Positions 49,901-56,910 of a stretch of DNA of 64,000 nucleotides are shown piece by piece. Under the pieces are notes generated by a model, which made no database searches, was not told where the DNA came from, and saw nothing but the letters and a program-made list of their open reading frames with translations. How positions within the stretch are numbered: the first letter of the stretch is position 1; each line of letters starts with the position of its first letter. Source of the stretch: Leptospira selangorensis (lineage in GTDB: Bacteria > Spirochaetota > Leptospiria > Leptospirales > Leptospiraceae); the NCBI RefSeq assembly GCF_004769405.1, contig NZ_RQES01000012.1, positions 124,001-188,000 of the forward strand, read 5' to 3'. A program made the position numbers and the translations under genes.

Positions 49901-50642
49901 AAATTAAAGAGATAAATCCTTCTTTTAAGGAACGATCAGTTAGAAGAGAAGGAGCAAAAAATCCACCTAATAGATTTTCAACTCCGGTACGGAATGTAGT
50001 ATTTTTACGTAATCCTTTATAAAGAAAATCTTCTATATCATGAAGAGTGTCTATCGAATCCGGATCGGTCAAAATGTCCGCAGTATCATGGATAGATGTA
50101 GCGACTTGATTCGCAGTTTTCGTATTATACTCGATCAAAAGTTGATTCGCGCCAAGAGGCATCAAATTGCGAACCACGGGTTTATTATAATGACGGATTT
50201 TTTCAAAAACCGGCTGGATAGAAGAATATGCAGCAGGATTCGAAGTTTGCATCTTTTCAATCATGTCTGCAAGGCCCAAAGAAAGCGTTTGCACACTAGT
50301 TCTACTCTGCAACATAGCGGATTCTAAAGCGCGGATTGTGCCTAAATTATCAGTTCTTGGTGCTTGTGAGAGTGCATCGCCCAAGGCTTCATTAAAGCCG
50401 ACTGGGTCCAAATTGGTGAAAAAGCTCTTCACTACAGGATAAGGATTCAAAAAACTGAATAAAGAAACACCTTTGTAATCGTCGGTATTATCTGAGAATT
50501 GAGAAATTCCGTTTTTATCCGTTCCAGCGTGAGAGCAGGCTCCGGATAATGATAATATAAGAGAAATGAAAATTATATTTTCCTTAAAATCCAGGAGTCG
50601 AAATTTCCCCCCGGTAAGCTCTCCTATTGGCAGCATCTTCAT
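46992..50642 (-). CDS. Large predicted lipoprotein, unrecognised family
   Basis: This 1216-residue protein has an N-terminal hydrophobic segment ending in a lipobox-like LSLSGACSH (C36). The remainder is mostly helical by pattern, with little repetition, and I recognise no domain. It opens a three-gene lipoprotein unit and overlaps paralog 2 by 4 bases. A well-formed promoter (50715-50743) lies about 70 bp upstream, flanked by two CAATTGTT boxes, so the unit appears specifically regulated. Two ATG codons two codons apart are possible starts. Confidence 0.7.
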   Translation of the reverse strand: MKMLPIGELTGGKFRLLDFKENIIFISLILSLSGACSHAGTDKNGISQFSDNTDDYKGVSLFSFLNPYPVVKSFFTNLDPVGFNEALGDALSQAPRTDNLGTIRALESAMLQSRTSVQTLSLGLADMIEKMQTSNPAAYSSIQPVFEKIRHYNKPVVRNLMPLGANQLLIEYNTKTANQVATSIHDTADILTDPDSIDTLHDIEDFLYKGLRKNTTFRTGVENLLGGFFAPSLLTDRSLKEGFISLIYDFGEMMYKAAGFADQMTPQTSFKNFIINAENFFTINTTSPAETTANEYSTNAAYNNPGGTLKPAELRTMLQDLFVTIKGLIFAQGDVTVNVLKETAKNAYLLDFMRNSSGSSQTFKDLLQLDGDGKNRQTDVDSRPLSSLETLFIVLTLADNYGYRWDPTQLTHNALTTSAPYTTGGELTLGDAMFSMGSIIGTDITNPFNFKNITELSRTSSKVFRDGSVYKIGLNTRVLSILEAVSRGETQQITDSASEATFDKLYNKTVPWMLDWIVKVTLEGYGPYYSQTDGGGQPIAPNGNPLQYQPSWNTSKYYTQIDPGTGGERRIYLGGVDQTAASAVLTNKGFYSITETAPAPILVASAEEAFYKNLQWLLYEKRFVAVLPVRAKLAATVTYQEALFITAIGNGIMGMMNLSPNCGPLKDDCTNFNGIWQKKGTPLKSFDSSTQAGPWVVQDTNIQDISNEPGDSVFLVEGWGYGLAGNEGFQVTAVYSALFPLLVPDPATIYGMIPPVISQNAGVIKQLGFLGTTDTPPSQVNTNWNKRNRLTPFIVALAKALGDDAKIAANRAAGKNPYKLFTGLAEIFSRPYVYFGPDQTYGPNGVYDSNVSPIQGTGVPANGPSFIQIRTVGINTGIRNPKATPVEYKASKNYRTLLSVLIEGTSTPTSTDRNRMTDGPLDLLSKTDILSGLIKFTTNLGDPAKTDARNKVMDGLSGILGQTKLWSDCGGEASFQTNCPNQFAIDEGIDWLVFRIADKYDDRPRNDLYAPTWVKVDDLVRRIRDYVSRSSGWSLVKSLDFLLDLLLDIQLTAGEITNTLDLISSLFYVGDDTDPSNTALDTRTYTLSDILTTSLPPVLDSMAPYGRNLYATGYQLGKPGSFFSFLEKNANMSSQYTVEELFENTKVLLRSDMIQTSLMDNRAFLYSAGTLIGLFGDIYERGRRFSGSDAFFYDNWNEGQPTSTYWDDMNAIFSLR

Positions 50643-50677
50643 CCCTTAAACCTCTCTGGGTCCATGTTCGCTTTTTT

Positions 50678-50688
50678 GAACAATTGTT
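50678..50688. promoter_or_regulatory. Putative operator GAACAATTGTT, downstream box
   Basis: The palindrome AACAATTGTT lies about 20-30 bases downstream of the predicted start of transcription of the lipoprotein operon, a usual repressor position. The same CAATTGTT core recurs at 50757. Confidence 0.45.
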
Positions 50689-50714
50689 ATTTTTTAGAAC
50701 CAGAACGGCCTCTA

Positions 50715-50743
50715 TTTATACCGTGGTTCCAAAAAACCTTCAA
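50715..50743 (-). promoter_or_regulatory. Sigma70-type promoter of the lipoprotein operon
   Basis: On the minus strand TTGAAG (50743-50738) and TATAAA (50720-50715) are spaced by exactly 17 bases. Transcription would start near 50708, about 65 bases before the ATG at 50642. Confidence 0.65.
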
Positions 50744-50756
50744 TCTTTTTTTATAT

Positions 50757-50765
50757 CAATTGTTC
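50757..50765. promoter_or_regulatory. Putative operator CAATTGTTC, upstream box
   Basis: A second CAATTGTT core lies about 14 bases upstream of the -35 box. Together with the box at 50678 it brackets the promoter. Confidence 0.4.
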
Positions 50766-51012
50766 GAATCGTGTATCGATCGCTATACTGGTACATACTA
50801 TAACGGTATAGACAAGGACTTTTTTCACTATAATTGATGATTTTTGGGATAACGTACGTTATTTTTAACTGTCTTATACGTCTCTTATTTTCTCAGAATT
50901 CCACTTAAAATCATGTTCTAAAGCATGATTTAATCTAGGTTTCGAATAAACGCACGTTTACTTTTTGGAAAGTTTTTATTGACTTTGGACAATTAAAAAG
51001 GCGGGGAAAAAT

Positions 51013-51043
51013 AAAAAAGGCCGAGAAATTCCCGGCCTTTTTT
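51013..51043. terminator. Bidirectional rho-independent terminator
   Basis: AAAAAAGGCCG and CGGCCTTTTTT form an eleven-pair stem around a nine-base loop. It lies 22 bases after the TMEM43-like stop on the minus strand. It could also end a plus-strand transcript from the upstream gap. Confidence 0.88.
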
Positions 51044-51064
51044 ATTACATTTTGAATCTAGAAA

Positions 51065-52135
51065 TTAAGCAGTCGCCGCTTTTCTTTTATAGATAGCGTA
51101 TCCGATTGCTGCAAGCCCCAATATCAGCCAGATATACCAGAACTTCACAAGAAGAATGGTAACTGCAGTAATCACAAATGCTACGACTCCAAATACGATC
51201 GAAAGTGCCGCTTTTCCCAATTCTCCCACAAAAGGAACAAAACTTAAAAGAGAAAGTAACGGTCCTGCGAGAAGATTGAAACTTACCCACATTGCGATAA
51301 AACAACCCAACCTCATCAGCCATTTTGTTGTATTATCATCACTTTGGATATCCTTCATAGTGGTTTGGTAATCACCCACAGAAGCGTTTAAAAATTTATT
51401 ACCTTCTGCGCTAGTGAATTCACTTATAGAACTTCCACTCACCGATCCCACGAAAGTCATACTTTCTTCCGGAACCGGAACTAAAGATACACTGATCCTC
51501 TCACAACCTTCCGTTTGATCGCTCGCGCATTTTTGAGTTAAATAGATATAATCCCCTTCAGCGATCCCTTTTGTTAAGTCTCCCGATCCGGGACTCACAG
51601 ACGGAACAGCAGAAGTTAGATCCACTTTACTCAAATTCACGCTGAAAGTTTTGCCGTCTTCAGCCTTTACTTTCGCGTCGGAAGCTACGGAACTTTTATC
51701 ATCCACAGTCGCCTTATAGAAAGGTTTAGACTTACATGCTGGATCTTTGAAATTTTTAGGATTTTTAGGAGAAGAGATCCAATCCAATTCACAATCGTAG
51801 ACCGTTTTTTTGGTTTTAGAATCTTCTTTGCTCGTTTCTTCCCAAGCATATACTTCGGAAGATTGAGAATAGGAAATATATTTTCCAGGTTTTACGAATT
51901 CACCGCCTAATTGATCGGCACTTAATTTACCCGTTACGTAAGACGCAACCCCAGCCTTTGCTTGGGACGCAGGTAACGCACCTTTAAGAGCCGCACTCGC
52001 CTGTTCGCAAGTTTCCACTTGAAATATCAAATATAAGGAAAGAGGGAATAATACTACCCCAGCCAACATTCCTTTGAACGAGTCACCGATCGATCCGAAT
52101 ATGCTCGAACCTTCCCCTGATTCTTCAAACGCCAT
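51065..52135 (-). CDS. TMEM43-family membrane protein
   Basis: This 356-residue protein has an N-terminal membrane helix (GMLAGVVLFPLSLYLIF) and a large extracytoplasmic central domain with several Cys residues. Its C-terminal membrane segments carry the TMEM43-like pattern WVSFNLLAGPLLSLLSFVPF, then ALSIVFGVVAFVITAVTILL and WLILGLAAIGYAIY, with a basic tail (KRKAATA). Bacterial TMEM43 proteins are of unknown function. The ATG at 52135 has a perfect GGAGG seven bases upstream. The palindrome AACGTACGTT occurs both upstream (52247) and downstream (50851) of the gene. Confidence 0.8.
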   Translation of the reverse strand: MAFEESGEGSSIFGSIGDSFKGMLAGVVLFPLSLYLIFQVETCEQASAALKGALPASQAKAGVASYVTGKLSADQLGGEFVKPGKYISYSQSSEVYAWEETSKEDSKTKKTVYDCELDWISSPKNPKNFKDPACKSKPFYKATVDDKSSVASDAKVKAEDGKTFSVNLSKVDLTSAVPSVSPGSGDLTKGIAEGDYIYLTQKCASDQTEGCERISVSLVPVPEESMTFVGSVSGSSISEFTSAEGNKFLNASVGDYQTTMKDIQSDDNTTKWLMRLGCFIAMWVSFNLLAGPLLSLLSFVPFVGELGKAALSIVFGVVAFVITAVTILLVKFWYIWLILGLAAIGYAIYKRKAATA

Positions 52136-52175
52136 GAAAAAACCTCCCAACTGGCCTTAAAAAAGACGAAAGGGC

Positions 52176-52205
52176 ATTCTACATTCCACACAATTCGGTA
52201 GGCAA
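52176..52205 (-). promoter_or_regulatory. Probable promoter of the TMEM43-like gene
   Basis: On the minus strand TTGCCT (52205-52200) and TAGAAT (52181-52176) are spaced by 18 bases, about 40 bases before the ATG. Confidence 0.45.
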
Positions 52206-52245
52206 TATCTTTTTTCCAATCTGAAAAGAAGAAGGTCACGTATCC

Positions 52246-52257
52246 AAACGTACGTTT
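52246..52257. promoter_or_regulatory. Palindrome AAACGTACGTTT upstream of the TMEM43-like gene
   Basis: A perfect 12-bp palindrome, about 40 bp upstream of the promoter -35 box. Its 10-bp core AACGTACGTT recurs at 50851-50860 in the next intergenic gap, suggesting a shared regulator. Confidence 0.45.
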
Positions 52258-52313
52258 TGGAAAAAGTTAGAATGCGTTTTTTTAAAATATGAGAACGCGA
52301 AACTGTAGAAGGA

Positions 52314-53066
52314 TTAAAAAAGCTCCAGCCAAGCCTTGCGGATATCCGATTTTTCCATAAAGTAGGTACCGATAAGTGCGGCATCCACATGGGAACGGAA
52401 CTCATCCAAATCTGCCTTGCTCTTGACCCCGGATTCTCCAACTTTCACTATATTAGGAGAAAGTTTAGAAGCCACCTTAGGAACCAGATCCTGATGAATG
52501 CTAAAATCATCCAGGTCACGAGTATTGATACCTACGATGTTTGCACCCGCCTTGGCAGCAATGAGAGCTTCTTCTTCCGTATGGATCTCGGTAAGAACAT
52601 CCATATTATATTTTTTGGCTTCTTTGATCAGTTCTGAAAGTTTTTCAGGCGTGAGAATGCGGACGATGAGTAGAATTGCTGCAGCTCCGAATTCTCTAGC
52701 TTCTGCCACTTGTTTTGTATCTATTATAAAATCTTTTCTTAATATAGGTATATTGACCTGAGAAGAAACGTTTTTGAGATCTTCGAGAGATCCACCGAAA
52801 AATTTTTTATCAGTAAGAACCGAAATCGCAGTGGCGCCGCACTCTGAATAAGTTTTGGCAATGGAGACTGCATTGAATTCTTGCCGGATGATCCCGGCAG
52901 AAGGACTCATTTTTTTACATTCTGCGATGATTGAAAATTTGCGGGAACGAAGTGATTGCCACAAACCTACTCCGGAATATGGAGCAGGTTTATATTCGGG
53001 AATGGTTTCGATTTCCCTTTTCTTTTCTTCTACGATTTCTTGGAGAACCCGATGTAACGCCATCAT
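52314..53066 (-). CDS. trpC: Indole-3-glycerol-phosphate synthase
   Basis: This 250-residue TIM-barrel enzyme closes the indole ring in tryptophan synthesis. Active-site strands are visible in order: [61 protein letters not shown] and [12 protein letters not shown]. It is monofunctional, with no TrpF fusion. No other trp genes adjoin. It follows the STAS gene by 3 bp, so tryptophan synthesis is here transcribed with a regulator gene, an unusual pairing. Confidence 0.95.
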   Translation of the reverse strand: MMALHRVLQEIVEEKKREIETIPEYKPAPYSGVGLWQSLRSRKFSIIAECKKMSPSAGIIRQEFNAVSIAKTYSECGATAISVLTDKKFFGGSLEDLKNVSSQVNIPILRKDFIIDTKQVAEAREFGAAAILLIVRILTPEKLSELIKEAKKYNMDVLTEIHTEEEALIAAKAGANIVGINTRDLDDFSIHQDLVPKVASKLSPNIVKVGESGVKSKADLDEFRSHVDAALIGTYFMEKSDIRKAWLELF

Positions 53067-53069
53067 CGG

Positions 53070-53408
53070 TTATGCACGAAAGGTTCGAAGCGCTTCGTCC
53101 TCAGTTTCGCGGATATCAAATAGAGAGGTAAGTTCGATCACATCGAAAATTCTTTTAACCGCCGGTTTGATCCCGCAGATTTTAAGACCGCCTTCTTTTG
53201 CGTTCAATTTTCTGAGTGTAGAAATGCAAGCCCTGAATCCGGATGAAGACATATAGTCTACGTCTTGCATGTTCAAAATAACCCTGGTATGTCCTTGGTT
53301 ATCGATTAGATCGTTCAGATTTTCTTCCACCTCGTTTGCGATAGAAACGTCCAAACGTCCCTTGAGGTAAACTATTAGAACTCCGTCCTGTACCTTATGA
53401 TCGAGCAA
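53070..53408 (-). CDS. STAS-domain anti-sigma-factor antagonist
   Basis: This 112-residue single STAS domain (SpoIIAA/RsbV type) contains GVLIVYLKGRLDVSIANEVE, then the conserved phosphorylation-site region VDYMSSSGFRACISTL. In this family a kinase phosphorylates the Ser and a phosphatase restores it, controlling partner binding. The start is TTG at 53408. No anti-sigma kinase or PP2C phosphatase is encoded in the window, so the partners lie elsewhere. murD diverges 73 bp upstream, and trpC follows directly. Confidence 0.9.
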   Translation of the reverse strand: MLDHKVQDGVLIVYLKGRLDVSIANEVEENLNDLIDNQGHTRVILNMQDVDYMSSSGFRACISTLRKLNAKEGGLKICGIKPAVKRIFDVIELTSLFDIRETEDEALRTFRA

Positions 53409-53481
53409 AGGAACCTACCCTAGCGATAATTTAGAGACAATTCTCGATGCAAAAAATAGCCTGTCAACCAAGTTCCCCAAG

Positions 53482-54831
53482 ATGAAGAATTTTCCTACCT
53501 CCTTATTAGGCCAAAGAGTCCTGGTTCTCGGCGGGGGAGTTTCCGGCATGGCGGCTCTCCGACTCTTGAAAGAGAGACAGGCGAATGCTGTTCTTTGTAA
53601 TTCGGAAGCCTTGCCAGATTTGAATGTAACGTTCGTAGGCGAAGATGTAATTTTAGCGGACCTTCTTCCAATCGCACTCATCGTAAAAAGTCCGGGAATT
53701 TCTCCTTCTCATTCCGTAATTTCCCAAGCAAATTCTCTCGCAATCCCAGTAGTTTCCGAAGTAGAATTAGCGAGAGCCTTCTATTCCGGAAAATTGATCG
53801 GAGTCACAGGCACGGATGGAAAATCCACCACCACTTCTCTCACTACTCATTTAGTTTCCGCTGATTTTCCTGGAGCGACTGCTGGAGGAAATATCGGTTT
53901 GGCTTTCAGTGATTTTTGCCTAAAACCGGTTCCACTTTCCGTGTTGGAACTTTCCAGTTATCAGTTGGAAGATTCCGGTCCTTTAGAACTTAACGTATCT
54001 GTAATATTAAATCTTGCCTCCGATCATTTAGAAAGGCATAAAAATTTAGATAATTATTTTGCCGCCAAAACTCGGATTGTGGATTCTTCTAACCCTCGTC
54101 ATACTCTTGTGACCAGTTCCAAACTTTTTAAGGAAAGGATCCAAAAACTGGGATGGTCCTGCAAAATTTTAGTCTTCGGAAGAGAGTCAGGAAATGATGC
54201 ACTCATTTCGGAAGAAGAGAAAACGATTAAAACCGCCAATGCGGTTTATGATACGAATGGGTTTCCTCTTCCTGGAGGCCATAATTTGGATAACCTGGCT
54301 GCTTCTATCCTAGCCTCTGAAGCAATCGGTGCAAAACCGGAACATATCCAGAGTTTAATCGGAACTTTTAAAGGTCTTCCTCATCGATTTCAACATGCTG
54401 GTAAGGCAGCAGGCATTTCTTTTATCAATGATTCCAAATCTACGAACCTTCATAGTATGCTTGCAGGTTTAGGCACCTGGAAGGACAAAAAAGGAACCTT
54501 CTTAATTTTAGGCGGAAGACCAAAAGTAGAACCGTTAGAACCTCTAAAAGAATTTTTAGCCTCAGGTATCGGCTGGGTCTTATTAATAGGAGAAGCTAGA
54601 GAAACCTGGGCACCGGTGATCTCCCCTATCTTAGGTTCTCATTTAATTTTAGCGGAAAATTTGGAAGAAGGTTTTTCTCAGATCAAAACCGCAGTACGTT
54701 CAGGTCGAGCGAGAGTTTCATCAGTGGTATTCTCGCCTGCTTGCGCGAGCTTTGATCTATATAAAAATTTTGAGGAAAGAGGAGAACATTTTTTAAGATT
54801 AGTCTCCGATTGGGCCAGAGAAGAACCTTAG
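53482..54831 (+). CDS. murD: UDP-N-acetylmuramoylalanine-D-glutamate ligase
   Basis: This 449-residue cytosolic Mur ligase adds D-glutamate to UDP-MurNAc-L-Ala in peptidoglycan precursor synthesis. The N-terminal Rossmann-like domain has LVLGGGVSGMAALRLL. The ATP-binding loop GTDGKSTTT is at residues 110-118. The central domain contains VLELSSYQLE and LNLASDHLERHKNLDNY, and the C-terminal domain contains FINDSKSTNLHSMLAGL. Length is standard. It is isolated here from other dcw-cluster genes and convergent with the HD-GYP gene, whose stop is only 2 bp away. Confidence 0.96.
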   Translation: MKNFPTSLLGQRVLVLGGGVSGMAALRLLKERQANAVLCNSEALPDLNVTFVGEDVILADLLPIALIVKSPGISPSHSVISQANSLAIPVVSEVELARAFYSGKLIGVTGTDGKSTTTSLTTHLVSADFPGATAGGNIGLAFSDFCLKPVPLSVLELSSYQLEDSGPLELNVSVILNLASDHLERHKNLDNYFAAKTRIVDSSNPRHTLVTSSKLFKERIQKLGWSCKILVFGRESGNDALISEEEKTIKTANAVYDTNGFPLPGGHNLDNLAASILASEAIGAKPEHIQSLIGTFKGLPHRFQHAGKAAGISFINDSKSTNLHSMLAGLGTWKDKKGTFLILGGRPKVEPLEPLKEFLASGIGWVLLIGEARETWAPVISPILGSHLILAENLEEGFSQIKTAVRSGRARVSSVVFSPACASFDLYKNFEERGEHFLRLVSDWAREEP

Positions 54832-54833
54832 AT

Positions 54834-56816
54834 TTATTTAATATGTCCTTGGTGGTTTAATTTTTCCCAGACCTTGGACTCTACGAATACTTTTAATAGA
54901 TCTCCGTCCAAATGATTTTCCTTGGCTTCCATTTCTAAAATGTCCAATGCTCTATCTACCGGAACTGCTTTTTTATAAGGTCTATCCTGATCCGTTAATG
55001 CATCGAATATATCCGAGATTGTCATGATCCTGGATTGGATCGGGATATCTTCTCCGGAAAGTCCTCTTGGATATCCTGTTCCATTTAATTTTTCATGGTG
55101 AGCATGCGCGATTGTCGGCACCATTTTTAGATCATTTGTCCAAGGGATCTTACTCAAAAATTGGAATGTATGCTCCACATGGGATTCTATCTCTTTTCTT
55201 TCGTCAAAATCCAAAGAACCTTTTTTGATGGTTAAAAATCCGAACTCGTAAGGAGAAATAAGTTCTACATTTTCTCCTTCGGTTGTAATGTATTGCATCT
55301 TAGCGATTTCTTCCAAGAACTGAGAATTAGCCTCTTCTAATATAGAAGGTTCATTACTTTGGCTGATGATCTGGAACATAGAAGTGAGTCTTTTACATTC
55401 TTCGTTAAATTCAAACTCTATCGCTTTTTCGAAATCGGAATATCCGGTAGGTCCATGTTTTTTTAAATATTCCACTTTTCTTAAATTCAATTTAGATTCG
55501 AAATCTTTCTTTAAATAGCGGAATCTCCAATCAATTAGACCGATCTCCAGATCTTCCAATTTTTTGGCCTTAACCAAAACTTTTTCTCTGACTCCTACTT
55601 TTCCGAAATCATGAAGTAAAGAAGCGTATCTGATCTCTTTGAGTTGTTCCTTGGAAAATTTTGTTTCCTTATATTTTCCGAAGTCCACACGATCTAATGT
55701 TTCCGCAAGTCCCACTGTCAATACGGCCACTCTGAAGGAGTGACCACTCGTGGTTGGATCCCTTGCTTCGATCGCATTTACGGATGCAGTTACAAATCCT
55801 TCGAATAATGTTTCGATCTCTCTAAGTAAATAATTGTTTTGAATGGCGACTGCAGCTTGTCCTGCAACTCCAAGCACCAATTGCGTGGAATAATCATCGA
55901 AAGGTTGGATCTCATCTCCTTTCATTTGGTCCACAGTCAATTTTTGATTAAAATTCCTCTTACGATTGATGAGCTGAAGTACTCCGACTACGTCTCCCCT
56001 ATGGCCTTTCATAGGAACAACCAGCATGGATTTTGTATGATAATTCGATAATATATCAAAATTATTATTGAAGGAGAATTCAGCATCCTCCGGCAGATCG
56101 TATACATCCTGGATATTTAAAACTTTACCGGTCTCCGCAACATAACCTGCAATACTGGATTTATTGATAGGAAGAATAAACTCCTCCGTATCTATGCTCA
56201 ATGCGGAAATTTTGAAACGTAGGTTCCGAACAAATCCGATATCGTCTTGTTCTACTAGATACAAGGAACCTGAATCAGCGTTACAGATCTCTCTTGCGCT
56301 ATACAAGATCTCTCTTAGAAGTTTATCAAAATCTTTTTCGTTAGCGAGGCTAATACCGATCCTAGTCAATCGGTTGATCTCATATTTTGCAGTATTGATC
56401 TTATGTAATAGATCAAACTGATCAGTGATCATATGCAGATGTAAAAATCCGTTTGCGAATGTTTTAGAAAGATGAAGGTCGGAAGTGATCTCAGGTAATA
56501 TTCCAAAAATCAGATCATCTTCGATTTCGGTATTTTTATAACCTTCATAACCAAGGTCGGCATTCAGAATGAACCTTGCCAAGATCAGAGGATTATTCTT
56601 TAGCTGTTCCCTAATCTTACTATGTTCCGATTCTAATGTTTTGTCGGAGATATAAAATAAAATGTCTACGAATTGAGGAGTGTCTCTAATCTCTACGGAC
56701 TCAAAAAAGTCTTTTAGATTGATCAGATCAGCCGTCATCTTGGTGCGGAGGATCGAAAGCCTTCCGGCAAGAGTCGCGGAATCCGTTACAATATATTGCT
56801 TAAACTTGGATTCCAT
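54834..56816 (-). CDS. GAF / HD-GYP domain protein (probable cyclic-di-GMP phosphodiesterase)
   Basis: This 660-residue protein has an unrecognised N-terminal helical part (1-140) and a GAF sensor domain (about 150-330, [20 protein letters not shown]). The C-terminal HD-GYP domain has the HD dyad at H402-D403 ([10 protein letters not shown]), HHE at 573-575 and GYP at 581-583 ([18 protein letters not shown]). All key residues are present. The distance from HD to HHE is about 170 residues, roughly 100 more than usual, owing to a charged helical insertion (about 429-527). Hydrolysis of cyclic-di-GMP to GMP is expected from the family. Confidence 0.88.
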   Translation of the reverse strand: MESKFKQYIVTDSATLAGRLSILRTKMTADLINLKDFFESVEIRDTPQFVDILFYISDKTLESEHSKIREQLKNNPLILARFILNADLGYEGYKNTEIEDDLIFGILPEITSDLHLSKTFANGFLHLHMITDQFDLLHKINTAKYEINRLTRIGISLANEKDFDKLLREILYSAREICNADSGSLYLVEQDDIGFVRNLRFKISALSIDTEEFILPINKSSIAGYVAETGKVLNIQDVYDLPEDAEFSFNNNFDILSNYHTKSMLVVPMKGHRGDVVGVLQLINRKRNFNQKLTVDQMKGDEIQPFDDYSTQLVLGVAGQAAVAIQNNYLLREIETLFEGFVTASVNAIEARDPTTSGHSFRVAVLTVGLAETLDRVDFGKYKETKFSKEQLKEIRYASLLHDFGKVGVREKVLVKAKKLEDLEIGLIDWRFRYLKKDFESKLNLRKVEYLKKHGPTGYSDFEKAIEFEFNEECKRLTSMFQIISQSNEPSILEEANSQFLEEIAKMQYITTEGENVELISPYEFGFLTIKKGSLDFDERKEIESHVEHTFQFLSKIPWTNDLKMVPTIAHAHHEKLNGTGYPRGLSGEDIPIQSRIMTISDIFDALTDQDRPYKKAVPVDRALDILEMEAKENHLDGDLLKVFVESKVWEKLNHQGHIK

Positions 56817-56910
56817 CCTGATTATCCCATCCTAAGCATCTTTTAAAATCGTGAAAAGGAGTTTTTTTAAGTTTTAGCCTTACGTAATCTTCGAAAAACG
56901 GCCGTTTGGC

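Larger units (their letters stand above)
50643..51064. other. 422-bp regulatory gap with promoter, operators and possible small RNA
   Basis: No protein gene is seen. On the minus side are the lipoprotein-operon promoter and CAATTGTT boxes. In the middle are the palindromes ATAACGTACGTTAT (50849-50862) and CTATAC/GTATAG (50783-50811). On the plus side a TATAAT (50829-50834), a hairpin (50908-50931) and a terminator (51013-51043) would frame a transcript of about 200 bases. Confidence 0.6.
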
